Notes: generated from the letters alone by a model not told the origin. 64,000 bases of DNA from Leptospira tipperaryensis (GCF_001729245.1 NZ_CP015218.1:381001-445000); one strand, 5' to 3'. Positions 42,298-53,272 are shown, numbered from the stretch's first letter. Numbers and translations are program-made.

Positions 42298-42849
42298 ATG
42301 GCGAGAGTAAACAAGACACGTTATGCGCTCTTAGGAATCCTCGGAGAAAACCCGATGAACGCCTATGAAATCAAGAAGACGATAGAACAGAGTATCGGTT
42401 TTTTTTGGCAGGAGAGTTTTGGACAGATTTACCCGATTCTCAAACAACTGGAAAAGGAAGCCTGCCTAAAGTCGTCCAAAGAAAAAAAAGGAAGCGGTTC
42501 CGAAACCACGATCTACAAGATAACTCCTAAGGGAAAAAAAGAACTCAGAGACTGGCTCGAAAAACCGGTGGAAAAATCCCCATATCGAAACGAACTCCTC
42601 TTAAAACTTTTTTTTGGGAATCACGTGAAGAAGGAAGTTCTGATCAAACATCTCCAAGACACAAAAGAAGAAGTCCTTCGCCTAATGGACATTTATGAAA
42701 ATATTCGTAAATTCGTGAGCGAAATGGAAAATCCTGAAACAAACAAGACACTGAGTTTGATCACTCTCGATTTTGGAATCACAACTGCGAAAGGTTTTTT
42801 AGATTGGGCCGAAGAATCCCGCGATAAGATAAAAAAGTCAGATTTTTAA
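42298..42849 (+). CDS. PadR-family transcriptional regulator
   Basis: This 183-residue protein has the PadR winged helix: TRYALLGILGENPMNAYEIKKTIEQSIGFFWQESFGQIYPILKQLEKEACL (in parts) and YKITPKGKKELRDWL, followed by a C-terminal coiled dimerisation domain with LRLMDIYENIRKFV and GFLDWAEES (Vir-C type). It probably represses its own promoter through the palindromes upstream, and perhaps the CrtI-like gene. Confidence 0.9.
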   Translation: MARVNKTRYALLGILGENPMNAYEIKKTIEQSIGFFWQESFGQIYPILKQLEKEACLKSSKEKKGSGSETTIYKITPKGKKELRDWLEKPVEKSPYRNELLLKLFFGNHVKKEVLIKHLQDTKEEVLRLMDIYENIRKFVSEMENPETNKTLSLITLDFGITTAKGFLDWAEESRDKIKKSDF

Positions 42850-42956
42850 TCCGAACTTGTTTTTCTACTTCCCAGTCGGATCTCTTTTCCTTACGCTACT
42901 ACTAGTTCCGAGAGAAAAAACAACCTCTTGCAACTTTTCACGTAGAGTCCCTCATT

Positions 42957-45503
42957 ATGAACTTCCCACCTCTGCAAGAAACAATGGACCTCACATGGTC
43001 TCCATTTGCGTTTTACTCAGGGCTTTCTTTTTCCATCTTCACGATCAATTTTTATATCACTTATAGGAATCTAAGAGTTCGGGGAAGTAAGGAATTTTTA
43101 TTTGTTCTTTTGGGTTTTGCTATCTATGCCTTCGGAAGTTTTTTCGAACTTCTTTCCCGAAATGAAAGATGGATTTTATTCTGGGACGACTTTCAATTCA
43201 TCGGAAACGATATCATCGTAATCGCCATTTCTTTTTTTATTCCCAGAATCACTTCTCTTACGTTCGTTTATAAATTTCCTCTTGTGATTTTTTTAGTCTT
43301 GGTTCCGCTTTGTAACGAAATTCTAATCTGGTCCGGTTGGCATCCGGAATGGATCCGAACTCATATTCTTTATCTTACGGATTCTCCTTGGAAGGCCCTG
43401 ACTTACGACTACGGCCCTTGGATGAAACTTTTCGTCGTCTATTATCTTTCGGCTCAATTGTTAATCGTCGCCATCTTGATTTGGAAGTTCGTAACGCTCA
43501 AGGGCTTTCGTAAGGCACAGATGTTCCTTCTTCTGATCGGAATTCTTTTTCCTTTTTTGGGGGCTTTGATGACCGTCGCGGGTCTCTTTCCCTTTCTCAA
43601 TCCACATTTGGACGTTTTCCCAATCACGGGTTCCATCACGGCTTTGGTTTGGGCGTACGGACTCTTTTACTTTCGGATGATGGATCTGATTCCGGTGGCA
43701 AGAGACAAAGTTTTCAACTTGATTCAGGACGGAATTCTTATATTAGATAAAAATAATATAATCCTCGATTATAACGAGGAAGCCTTAAAACTTTTTCTGA
43801 ATCGGCTCGATACAGCCGGAATCACCCTCAAGGAAATTTATCCCGACTTGGACCAACTCATTCAAAGATTTAAGAATGAAAAAATCGATTCGATTCCGGA
43901 TTTGCGTCTTTTTGTAAATGGAGAATTGAGATACTACGAAGTCGCTCTGAGAAATTTTTCAAGCCAGTCGGACCAAAGCGATTTTTGGATTCTTACGTTG
44001 AGAAATATTACCGAAAGAAAACTGGGAGAAGAAAGAGCGATCGAAGAAAAGAACTTCTTAAATATGATTTTGGATTCGACCAGGGTCCTTTTCGTCGCAC
44101 TGGATAAGGAAGGAAAGATTCTTCGATTCAACAAAGCCTGCGAAAACGCTTTCGGTTATTTATCCGAAGAGGTCCGCGGTTATCCGTTCTGGGATATTTT
44201 CGCGGAAGCTCACAAGAAGGATCAAATCAAAAAGATCTATCTAAGAATGATTCGAGGAAAGTTTCTTCCCAAGACCCAGGAACAATGGATCGGAAAACAC
44301 AAGGAAAGAAAACTCATCCAATGGGAAAACAGAGAGATCAAGGACAGAAACGGAAAAACGGATTATATCATTTCCGCCGGAGCCGATCTCACGGATGTGT
44401 ATAACGCGGAAAATGAAATTGCAAATTTAAGATCCGCGTATGCTGAGATCACGAGAAAAAATCAATTGATCGAAGATCAAAAAAAAGAACTCGAAGAGAT
44501 CATCGACACTCTTACAAAAACCCAAGCTCAACTCGTTCAAACCGCCAAACTCGCCGATCTGGGACAATTGGTTTCCGGGATCGCACACGAAATCAACAAT
44601 CCGTTAGGCGCCATTCAAGCTTCGAATCAGAACATTCAGCACTATACAAGATCCTTCAGGGAAAAATCAAAAGACTACTTTCTACTCTTAAACAAACTTC
44701 CGGAGAGAATTCGAGACCAGATCTCTTCACTGATCGAATTCGCGGGAAATCATACGGACTTGGTGCTCGGCTTGGAGAGAAGAAAAAGAGCCAAAGAAGT
44801 CAGAATCAATCTTGAGAAAATCGGAATCGAAAATCCTTCAAACGATCTCTGCGAGATCGCGATCGAATGCGGACTCTACGGAAGAGAAGGAGAATATTCT
44901 GAAATTCTAAAACATTCCGAAGTGATCGGTATTTTGGAATTGATTACCGATCTTTTGGGACCGGAAAGAAATTCCCAGACGATACAAACCGCGGTAGAAC
45001 GTTCTTCAAAAATTCTTTACGCTCTCAAAAGCCTCGCCCATTTCGAAAGCAATAGTATTTTAGAAGAAGCGAATATTCGAGAAAACATAGATATCGTCCT
45101 GGCGCTCTATCAAAATCTGTTTCGACACGGGGTGGATCTTTCCGTTGAATTCGAAGAACTTCCTCCGGTTCCGATCTATCGGGACGACCTTCTTCATCTC
45201 TGGACCAATCTCATCATGAACGCGGTCCAAGCGATGAACTATTCAGGAAAATTGAATATTGTCGGTCTTCGAGAAAACGGTTATGCGGTCATCAAAGTGG
45301 AAGATTCGGGTCCGGGAATTCCGGATTCTTTAAGGGATAAAATTTTCGATCCTTTCTTTACTACCAAACCCCCGGGAGAAGGAAGCGGCCTGGGGCTGGA
45401 TATCTGTCTGAAAATTGTAGAAAAACACAATGGAAAGATCGTCTTCGAATCCGAACCGGGAAAGACGGTGTTCACCGTTCGACTTCCCTATCGACATTCT
45501 TAG
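42957..45503 (+). CDS. 7TM-PAS-PAS sensor histidine kinase
   Basis: This 848-residue kinase begins with about seven membrane helices (residues about 15-245, histidine-kinase 7TM N-terminal type), followed by PAS (about 250-355), a second PAS (about 365-490), a coiled linker and a HisKA domain with phospho-acceptor His544 in GIAHEINNPLGAIQAS. About 200 residues separate it from the N-box (LLHLWTNLIMNAVQAM), more than usual. The ATP-binding domain has VEDSGPGIPDSLRDKIFDPFFTTKPPGEGSGLGL, read in parts. No response regulator is adjacent. It is membrane-bound and the signal is unknown. Confidence 0.9.
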   Translation: MNFPPLQETMDLTWSPFAFYSGLSFSIFTINFYITYRNLRVRGSKEFLFVLLGFAIYAFGSFFELLSRNERWILFWDDFQFIGNDIIVIAISFFIPRITSLTFVYKFPLVIFLVLVPLCNEILIWSGWHPEWIRTHILYLTDSPWKALTYDYGPWMKLFVVYYLSAQLLIVAILIWKFVTLKGFRKAQMFLLLIGILFPFLGALMTVAGLFPFLNPHLDVFPITGSITALVWAYGLFYFRMMDLIPVARDKVFNLIQDGILILDKNNIILDYNEEALKLFLNRLDTAGITLKEIYPDLDQLIQRFKNEKIDSIPDLRLFVNGELRYYEVALRNFSSQSDQSDFWILTLRNITERKLGEERAIEEKNFLNMILDSTRVLFVALDKEGKILRFNKACENAFGYLSEEVRGYPFWDIFAEAHKKDQIKKIYLRMIRGKFLPKTQEQWIGKHKERKLIQWENREIKDRNGKTDYIISAGADLTDVYNAENEIANLRSAYAEITRKNQLIEDQKKELEEIIDTLTKTQAQLVQTAKLADLGQLVSGIAHEINNPLGAIQASNQNIQHYTRSFREKSKDYFLLLNKLPERIRDQISSLIEFAGNHTDLVLGLERRKRAKEVRINLEKIGIENPSNDLCEIAIECGLYGREGEYSEILKHSEVIGILELITDLLGPERNSQTIQTAVERSSKILYALKSLAHFESNSILEEANIRENIDIVLALYQNLFRHGVDLSVEFEELPPVPIYRDDLLHLWTNLIMNAVQAMNYSGKLNIVGLRENGYAVIKVEDSGPGIPDSLRDKIFDPFFTTKPPGEGSGLGLDICLKIVEKHNGKIVFESEPGKTVFTVRLPYRHS

Positions 45504-45527
45504 ATTTTTTTGTTAAGCGACATCGAA

Positions 45528-46226
45528 CTATAAAATCCCCTTTCTAGGAAGAAGCCGGATCTCATCCGGATATACAGCGTCGGGAAGCGTGGAAAGAGTG
45601 GCTAACCACTTTCCAAAGTCGTCCACAGGGATCATATCATCCTGATCAAAACCTTCTCTTCCCTTCCAAATATCCGTGTAAACCGCGCCGGGATAAACCG
45701 TAATCACACGAATCCCTTTCGGTTTTAATTCTTCTCTAAGAGCTTTGGCAAAACCCGCGATCGCGTGTCGACTCGCACAGTACGCGGTCGATTCCGGAAA
45801 TCCTTGATAACCCGCGGTGGAGGAAAGATAACAAAGAAAAGCTCCGGGTTTTAATAAAGGAAGAATTTCCTTCGTTAAAACAAAGAGAGAATTCAAGTTG
45901 AGAACGAAATGAGCATTCCATTCTTCTAATGTGATTTGTTCCACCGGTTTGAAGAGGCCGTTTCCAAAGGTAAAATAGACCCCCGATAAAATAGGGAATT
46001 GTTTCTGCAAGGAAGACACAAATTCGGGAACTTCCGAAATTCGGGAAAGGTTACAGTGATAATTCTTTCCAAATTCAAACGGGGATTTGGACTCACGTTC
46101 GATTCCGGTTCTGGAGATCCCGATCGCATTCTGACCGATCGCATTCAGATTTTCTAATACGGATTTTCCGATGCCTGAACCGGCTCCAGCTACAAGAATG
46201 GGCAAAATTTCCTTAGAGGAAGGCAA
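45528..46226 (-). CDS. SDR-family protein with altered catalytic motif
   Basis: This 232-residue protein has SDR features: AGAGSGIGKSVLENL, FGNGLF instead of the usual NNAG, LSSTAGYQG (Ser135/136) and TAYCASRHA, where Tyr149 is present but the Lys at +4 is Arg153. PGAVYTDIW matches the usual PG motif. The Lys-to-Arg change may alter or lower activity. It lies 11 nt after mtnB and probably shares its transcript; a role in methionine salvage is not established. Confidence 0.78.
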   Translation of the reverse strand: MPSSKEILPILVAGAGSGIGKSVLENLNAIGQNAIGISRTGIERESKSPFEFGKNYHCNLSRISEVPEFVSSLQKQFPILSGVYFTFGNGLFKPVEQITLEEWNAHFVLNLNSLFVLTKEILPLLKPGAFLCYLSSTAGYQGFPESTAYCASRHAIAGFAKALREELKPKGIRVITVYPGAVYTDIWKGREGFDQDDMIPVDDFGKWLATLSTLPDAVYPDEIRLLPRKGIL

Positions 46227-46237
46227 AACGTTTTCCC

Positions 46238-46990
46238 TTACGAAAAAGTTGCCGGATATACCGGAAACTCCGTAGAAAAAACTTCGGCCCGATCACGATC
46301 GGCGGAGGATTGTTCTTGGCGAACCGCTTTTGTTTCTCTTGGATAAGATAAACTTTTCCAAGAAACCATATATTTTAGAATAAAATCGGTAGCTTCCAGA
46401 TTTCGATTGGCGACGATCAGATCCTTTCCCCAAACCGTAATCCCATGTTTTTCGATGATACAAAACGGAACGACGGGCTTGTATTCTTTCAGATATCTTT
46501 CCAAACAATCGGAAATGTCCTGAACATTCGGAAAATTGTATATTACAGGAACATAAACTTTCGGATTCTCATCCCAGATCCCGTAAGCTTTTAAGATTTC
46601 GATGGAGGGAAGTTCCAGAAGAGCGATCGGTTCCGCTTTGGAAGTATTGGCTCCGATCAGATTGGATTCCAAGGTATGAACGTGAAGCCCGCATCCGGCG
46701 CCTTCTACGGCTCTATAAACCGCGCGGTGAATCGAAGTTTCCGCACTGGGCTTGAGTCCCTTTTCGGGTTTTGCTCCCTTAGAAGACGCGGGCTTTCCCG
46801 ATTCTAAATCGACAAAAAGAAAATTACGTTTGTTTAATAGGTTTTTGTCGAGTCCGCTTCCGCTGACCCAGAATCCGGATTCTCCCGCAAAACGAACGGA
46901 GAGATTGCCGGCGGTTCCGGGCATCCATCCGTTTTTGTGATAAGCGGCTCCCAACAAAGAGAGCCGTTCCAGTTGTTTTTTGACGGACAT
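46238..46990 (-). CDS. mtnB: Methylthioribulose-1-phosphate dehydratase MtnB
   Basis: This 250-residue class II aldolase-fold enzyme removes water from methylthioribulose-1-phosphate in methionine salvage. It has GWMPGTAGNLSVR, the metal-binding GLHVHTLESNL (two His), LELPSIEILKAYGIW and EKHGITVWGKDL. The start ATG 46990 sits just after the mtnD stop; the frame is open further upstream to 47038. The C-terminal 40 residues are a less conserved tail. Confidence 0.9.
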   Translation of the reverse strand: MSVKKQLERLSLLGAAYHKNGWMPGTAGNLSVRFAGESGFWVSGSGLDKNLLNKRNFLFVDLESGKPASSKGAKPEKGLKPSAETSIHRAVYRAVEGAGCGLHVHTLESNLIGANTSKAEPIALLELPSIEILKAYGIWDENPKVYVPVIYNFPNVQDISDCLERYLKEYKPVVPFCIIEKHGITVWGKDLIVANRNLEATDFILKYMVSWKSLSYPRETKAVRQEQSSADRDRAEVFSTEFPVYPATFS

Positions 46991-46991
46991 A

Positions 46992-47525
46992 TCAGTCCAG
47001 TGAATTGGTTTCTTCCACGTAGTTCGGAACCCAACCACTCATGTCTTGGAAGTAACGTACTGCCTTGATTCTTTTTTGATCGTCGAGATAGAACCAGTGA
47101 TTGGTGTTTCTCGGAACGGAAATAAAATCGTCTTTCACAACGTGAACTAAGAATTTTTCGCCCTTGAGAGCAAAACCGAAAACTCCGGATCCATCCACGA
47201 TATAACGAACTTCTTCGTCGGTGTGATAGTGAACTCTATCAAACTTTGCGAGCATCTCGCTCAAACCGGAGACGTTCGGATGAAGTACGATCAGATCTCG
47301 GGATTGGTATCCTTCTTTTTCTTTTAAGGTTTGAAAACGATCGTCGAGTTTACCTAAGAGACTTTCCTTTTCAGCGTCCGCCAAAACTTCTTTGTTCGTA
47401 AGTTCGGTCGCGCCTTCGGGAACTTTCCAATGATCGTAATCGATTCCTCTTTCTTTGAGAAAGGATTTTACTTCGTTTGTCTCCTTGATTTCAGGAAGAC
47501 CGTTTTGTCTTACTATCGTTGCCAT
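46992..47525 (-). CDS. mtnD: Acireductone dioxygenase MtnD
   Basis: This 177-residue cupin has the metal-binding motif [24 protein letters not shown] and a later [10 protein letters not shown]. It oxidises acireductone to the 2-keto precursor of methionine and formate (Fe form). A strong ribosome-binding site GGAGG precedes the ATG. It is followed by mtnB and an SDR. Other salvage genes (mtnA, mtnK, mtnC) are not in the window. Confidence 0.95.
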   Translation of the reverse strand: MATIVRQNGLPEIKETNEVKSFLKERGIDYDHWKVPEGATELTNKEVLADAEKESLLGKLDDRFQTLKEKEGYQSRDLIVLHPNVSGLSEMLAKFDRVHYHTDEEVRYIVDGSGVFGFALKGEKFLVHVVKDDFISVPRNTNHWFYLDDQKRIKAVRYFQDMSGWVPNYVEETNSLD

Positions 47526-47544
47526 AGTAGTACCTCCGCAGATG

Positions 47545-48111
<567 letters not shown>

Positions 48112-48180
48112 GGATTTTCCTACGAATAGATTGCGCACCTTCTATTGGTTTTGAAACAGGCCCCCTGTCAAGAAAAAGAA

Positions 48181-48307
48181 GCCACACAAGGCGACCCTTA
48201 GAGAGCGTTGTGGCCAAAGGACGCGATAGCGGTTGGCTCTTAGCGAAGCTAAGAAATAGCGATCCGTAGCCCTCCAGAAGTTGTCTGGAGGATCTTTAAG
48301 AAAAACC
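48181..48307. repeat. Hairpin-rich intergenic segment
   Basis: Inverted repeats cluster here: GCCACA/TGTGGC (48181-48214), CTTAGC GAA GCTAAG (48239-48253) and CCTCCAGA/TCTGGAGG (48271-48291). The segment joins the dispersed repeat at 48308. It does not encode a convincing protein. Confidence 0.5.
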
Positions 48308-48458
48308 GTCGGAACTACGACAGTTCCACCGTAAAAGTCGCGCGCCCCACCCGAATTTTGGGCGGAGGGGCGGGTGGTGGAAAAATTCCAGAGACTTTCC
48401 TCTATCACAAAATCAAACTTTTCGCAAGCAAAAAGTCCCGTGTAGGAACTCAAACAAA
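48308..48458. repeat. Dispersed intergenic repeat, copy 1
   Basis: About 150 bases run from GTCGGAACTACGAC to GTCCCGTGTAGGAACTC. Copy 2 at 53121-53272 matches through most of the length, including ATTTTGGG-GGAGGGG, GAGACTTT and AAAAAGTCCCGTGTAGGAACTC. The inner part (CCCACCC...GGGTGG) can fold. The remaining gap up to 48686 shows no gene or clear RNA. Confidence 0.75.
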
Positions 48459-48686
48459 GAGCTTTTCTAGGTCCGTTCTACCGAGTTGATGGAAAGGCAC
48501 AATCAAGCGCCGTCCGTCAAAGGAGCAAAATCGAGTTTTGGAGCCATTCTACGGAGTTCTTTGAACGATCCGAAGCGCCGAAAGCGATGTGGTAATTTGT
48601 AATAATTCAAGCTCGAATTGTAATAGACTTTTTTGAGATCAAAAACACGCTCCCGGGGAACTCAAGTAGGAACGTAAAGCAGACGT

Positions 48687-49598
48687 ATGAAATTGAAATC
48701 TCTAATCTTATTCGCAATCATTCTATCGGTAGCGCTTACCGGAAATTGTAAGCCGAAAGAAACGATCACAGTTACCGGATCCGAAACCATGCACATGATG
48801 CTTCAGATGATCGGATTGGAATATTCCAGAAAAAAATCCGGAACACAAGTGATCGTAAACGGTGGCGGCTCCATCGAAGGAATCGAAAAATTATTCCAGG
48901 GAAAGACGGACATCGCCGCTGCGAGCCGACCCCTTACTGAGAAAGAACTCAAAGAATTCGATTCGAGAGGAAAATTTGAATCTCTCGCGGTCGCTTACGA
49001 CGGAATCGCGATCATCGTAAATCCGTCCAACGCGGTTCGTAAGATCAGTTTGGAAACCGCTTCGAAAGTATTCTCCGGAGAAATCAGCGACTGGTCCAAA
49101 CTCGGAGGCAAGGCCGGAAAAATCCAAGTAGTCATTCGAAACGATAAGTCGGGAACAGCGGCTTACTTTGAAACTCACGTATTAAAACAAAAAGATCTCG
49201 GACAAAAAAATTACGAGGCTCGTAAGAATGTGGAATATTCGGCGACTTCGAAAATTGTTTCCGATAACGACGGAATGGCCGCAATCATCGATTCCAATCC
49301 GAACGCAATCGGGTTTATGGGAATGGGAAGCGCCCTCTTTGAAAACAAAGGAAGAGTCCGCGCCTTAGAATATTCTTTATCCGGAAAGGAACCATACGTA
49401 GTTCCGAGCATCGAGAACGTTTACAACAGAACGTATGAGTTATCGAGAGGATTGTATCTATTCTATCTTTCCGATCACGGACAAAAGATCGATGATTTTA
49501 TAACCTACGTTACGAGTGAAGAAGGTCAGAAGACCATTCTAAAAAGCGGATATCTTCGCGGTTCGCTTCCGACCGTGGAAGTCGAAGTAAAAAAATAG
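48687..49598 (+). CDS. PstS-like phosphate-type substrate-binding lipoprotein
   Basis: This 303-residue protein has a lipoprotein signal (LILFAIILSVALTGNC, Cys21). The mature part is a type II periplasmic binding protein: ITVTGSETMHMMLQMIGLEY, VNGGGSIEGIEKLFQGKTDIAAASRP, VFSGEISDWSKLGG and VIRNDKSGTAAYF, matching phosphate-binding (PstS/SphX) relatives. No ABC permease genes are adjacent. It probably senses or binds phosphate at the envelope. Confidence 0.83.
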   Translation: MKLKSLILFAIILSVALTGNCKPKETITVTGSETMHMMLQMIGLEYSRKKSGTQVIVNGGGSIEGIEKLFQGKTDIAAASRPLTEKELKEFDSRGKFESLAVAYDGIAIIVNPSNAVRKISLETASKVFSGEISDWSKLGGKAGKIQVVIRNDKSGTAAYFETHVLKQKDLGQKNYEARKNVEYSATSKIVSDNDGMAAIIDSNPNAIGFMGMGSALFENKGRVRALEYSLSGKEPYVVPSIENVYNRTYELSRGLYLFYLSDHGQKIDDFITYVTSEEGQKTILKSGYLRGSLPTVEVEVKK

Positions 49599-49674
49599 AA
49601 TAAAACTTTAGAATCCCGAGATTTTTTGAAAGGAAAAGGATTGATTTTCAACATTCTCGGGATCTAATCAAACT

Positions 49675-50001
49675 ATGAGTCGCCGTACTTTACTCGGAAT
49701 CGTTGCGCTGATCGTAGCAGGATGTTTTCTTGCAGACGGTTTTGCGGAGAGTAAATTAGAATCTTATAAACCCTTTGTAAGAGCGAAGGCCCAGTCCAGA
49801 ACCATCACTCAGGTTTCCAATCCTTTCGCAAAGGGAATTTCATTCGGCGACGACGATAAAGGCCGAGTCGACTTTCTCAGACTGGATTGTTTCTCCGGTA
49901 AATTCTTACCAAACCATACCGTCCCCAAAATCGAAATCATATCCGGTAGAGTTTCTCTCTCTTTTCGTTACCTCTCTCTACCCCCACCGACGGCTGTTTA
50001 A
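49675..50001 (+). CDS. Small exported protein, unknown function
   Basis: This 108-residue ORF begins MSRRTLLGIVALIVAGCFLADGFA, a signal peptide or lipoprotein signal (Cys17 is preceded by VAG, a reasonable lipobox). The rest has no recognised family; residues 60-95 contain a DFLRLDCFSGKFLP segment. It has no obvious partner. It is likely real but weakly supported. Confidence 0.5.
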   Translation: MSRRTLLGIVALIVAGCFLADGFAESKLESYKPFVRAKAQSRTITQVSNPFAKGISFGDDDKGRVDFLRLDCFSGKFLPNHTVPKIEIISGRVSLSFRYLSLPPPTAV

Positions 50002-50185
50002 GGAACCATTCAATTCTGTATTAGGGAGTAAGTCTCCCCGTTTTGAGGCAGTCGTTTCTTTGGGCAAAGAGAACCTTCTTCCTCGGACGCACACAGAATC
50101 TCCTTTTTGGAATCATTCTCATTCTTGTTCTGAATCTCCTAAAACTTGAGAATGTCCCCGACCGGAGATGCAATATAAAACGATG

Positions 50186-50226
50186 GCCGGAAGCAGGTTT
50201 CGAAAGTCCTCCTTCCGGCTTTTTTT
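50186..50226 (+). terminator. Rho-independent terminator
   Basis: GCCGGAAG (50186-50193) and CTTCCGGC (50212-50219) form a perfect 8-bp stem followed by seven T residues. It is 185 nt beyond the stop of the preceding small gene and 25 nt before lysine aminomutase, so it ends the upstream transcript. Confidence 0.8.
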
Positions 50227-50251
50227 AGAAAGGAAGAATTTCAGTTCTTAG

Positions 50252-51410
50252 TTGACGGAAGACACGAAGATCCGAGGATTTCAGAAGAGCAACGGAGTGA
50301 TTCCACTGTCCACTTTTCCTTTTACCCAAACCTCACCCGTCCAAAACCAAACCACAAACCAGCCCGAGTGGTTGAATTGGAAATGGCAGATTCAAAATCG
50401 AATCAAAACACAAGAAGAACTGGGTGAAAAAATCGAACTCACTCCAAAAGAAAAACTCTCCTTTGACGCGTGTTCGACATTCTTCGCATTCTCCGTAACG
50501 CCTTATTATCTCGATCTCGCCGATCCCGAGGACCCGAACTGCCCGATTCGACTTCAGATCGTTCCTCAGGAAGAAGAGTTGATCCGAAACGGTTTTGAAA
50601 AACAGGATCCTCTCGCGGAAGAATCTCATATGCCGGTCAAAGGAGTTACACACCGTTATCCGGATCGGGCGCTCTGGTATCTTTCGCACGTCTGCGCCGT
50701 CTACTGCAGATTCTGCACTCGCAAAAGAAAGGTGAGTAAGTCCTTTCACACTCCGGGAAAGGAAGAATGGGATCAGGCTCTCGCGTATTTTCGAGCGCAT
50801 ACCGAAATCAAAGAAGTGATTCTTTCCGGTGGAGATCCTCTCAATCTTTCCGACGATCGATTGGATTATCTTCTTGGGGAACTCAAATCCATTTCGCATA
50901 TCAATCAGGTGAGAATTCATACTCGATATCCGGTGACACTTCCGATGAGGATCGATTCTTCTCTTTGTAGAGTTTTAAAAAAACACTTCCCGATTTATCT
51001 CGTCACTCATTTCAATCATCCGAAAGAAATCACTCCTCTTGTGAAAGAAAGGATCGCACTTCTCATCCAAGAAGGAAACGTGATGGTTCTCAACCAAGGC
51101 GTTCTTCTAAAAGGGATCAATGATTCTCCCGAAATCCTAAAGGAACTGTTTTACGGGCTGACCGCGATCGGAATCAAACCCTACTATCTGCATCAGTGCG
51201 ACGAGGTCTGGGGAAGCAGCGGATTCCGAGTGGAAATCGCAAAAGGCGTCGAGATCATGAAACAGATTCGGGGAAGAATCTCCGGACTTTCCGTTCCTCT
51301 TTACGTCGTGGATCTTACCGGAGGCGGAGGAAAGGTTCCTTTACCCGCGGAATATCTGGCTGAAAAGAAGGAACATTCTTATCTCTTTCGTAATTATCAG
51401 GACGACCTCT

Positions 51411-51427
<17 letters not shown>
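50252..51427 (+). CDS. kamA: Lysine 2,3-aminomutase (radical SAM, PLP)
   Basis: This 391-residue radical SAM enzyme has C148-x3-C152-x2-C155 (SHVCAVYCRFCTRKRK), SGGDPLNLSDDRL and RIHTRYPVTLPMRI. Asp residues in QCDEVWG and VVDLTGGGGK correspond to those that hold the lysine substrate in KamA, and Lys361 in GGGGKVPLP is the PLP lysine. This favours KamA over EpmB. It converts lysine to beta-lysine, which can serve as an EF-P modifier or osmolyte. There is no ATG; TTG 50252 is used, and GTG 50297 is possible. Confidence 0.88.
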
Positions 51428-52013
<586 letters not shown>

Positions 52014-52067
52014 TCTTCTTGACCAATTCTGTACAGGTCCATATTCTATCCCTTACAAGGATCTGAC

Positions 52068-52274
<207 letters not shown>

Positions 52275-52283
52275 AGAGGGAAG

Positions 52284-53039
52284 ATGGAGTCGATCAAACA
52301 AAATCTGCAAACCGTTTTTTCCCTAAAGCCGTTTGAGATCCTTTATTACGGATCCAGACAAAGGGGAGATTTTCGGGATTCGTCCGATTTTAATTTTTTT
52401 CTTTTGGCTGACCCGAGCGATCAGCTAAAAAGCACATTCTTACGAGAGATCAACGCAATCTTAAGTCCTCTCGAAGAAATCGCGCCCGTACATTTAGTCA
52501 CGGCGGACACAGATTCTTTCTTAGCGAGACTTCGTGTCTTCGAACCTTCCGCAACTCATATCTGTGAAATGGGAGAACCATTTTTCGGGAAAGAATACTT
52601 TCCTCTTCTCGTGGAAGAATGGAACAAACTCAAATCCAATCCGATCGATTCAGTCGCGACCGGAAAACATCTCAGAAAGAGATATCGTTTTTATAAGAGC
52701 ATCTCTCCAAGAAGTACCAAAGAAGAAATTATGAGAATGGAGAGATTGGTCGCTCTTTATCTCCAAAACTGGATCTTTAGAGAAATCGAGGACCTGAGTT
52801 GGATCGAGGTCGTACACGCCGACATTCCTTCCAGACTGATCGGGATGATTCGCGAACTCTACAAGAAGGAAGCTACGGAAAACACTTTAGAAATTTTGAA
52901 TCTTTATGAAGACATTCTAAAGTTAAAAACCGAAATCAGAAATCATCAGAATCCTTTTTCTGCGGAGAAGTTTCAGACTCTCAAAGAAACGATTCGTTTC
53001 GAAGAAAAAGAAATCAAAATTCTCAAATTAAATTACTGA
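52284..53039 (+). CDS. Nucleotidyltransferase-fold protein with altered metal site
   Basis: This 251-residue protein starts with an MNT/antitoxin-like nucleotidyltransferase motif, YYGSRQRGDFRDSSDFNFF. The first metal Asp (D35) is present but the second is Asn37. A helical C-terminal part follows (YLQNWIFREIEDLSWIEV; LKTEIRNHQNPFSAEK). The change may mean a non-catalytic protein. No HEPN toxin partner is adjacent. Confidence 0.68.
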   Translation: MESIKQNLQTVFSLKPFEILYYGSRQRGDFRDSSDFNFFLLADPSDQLKSTFLREINAILSPLEEIAPVHLVTADTDSFLARLRVFEPSATHICEMGEPFFGKEYFPLLVEEWNKLKSNPIDSVATGKHLRKRYRFYKSISPRSTKEEIMRMERLVALYLQNWIFREIEDLSWIEVVHADIPSRLIGMIRELYKKEATENTLEILNLYEDILKLKTEIRNHQNPFSAEKFQTLKETIRFEEKEIKILKLNY

Positions 53040-53040
53040 T

Positions 53041-53090
53041 AAGAGTCCTGGAAGGAATCACCTTTCTTTCCAGGACTCTTTTTGTCTTTT
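53041..53090 (+). terminator. Strong rho-independent terminator
   Basis: AAGAGTCCTGGAA (53041-53053) and TTCCAGGACTCTT (53068-53080) make a perfect 13-bp stem with a 14-nt loop, followed by TTTGTCTTTT. It starts 2 nt after the nucleotidyltransferase-like stop. Confidence 0.85.
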
Positions 53091-53120
53091 CCACAAATAA
53101 CGAAATCTCAAGAGAACTTT

Positions 53121-53272
53121 GTCGGAACTACGACGATTTTCTGTAAGAGCCGGGGCGCCCCTCCCTGATTTTGGGTGGAGGGGTGAGGTGGCGGGAAAAT
53201 TCGGGAGACTTTGCTTTATCACGAAAATCTACTTTTTGCAAGAAAAAAGTCCCGTGTAGGAACTCTTACAAA
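53121..53272. repeat. Dispersed intergenic repeat, copy 2
   Basis: This is the second copy of the repeat at 48308, in the same orientation. It opens with GTCGGAACTACGAC and ends with AAAAAGTCCCGTGTAGGAACTCTTACAAA (split for reading). The rest of the gap to 53465 shows no gene. A short piece resembling the end (GTGGGAACTCTTACA) also occurs at about 40239. Confidence 0.75.

Noticed and set aside
48459..48686. Possible degraded gene in the gap before the PstS-like lipoprotein
   Set aside because: A short frame ending in TAA near 48596 looks peptide-like, but I cannot link it to any family and stops interrupt it, so I do not call a pseudogene.
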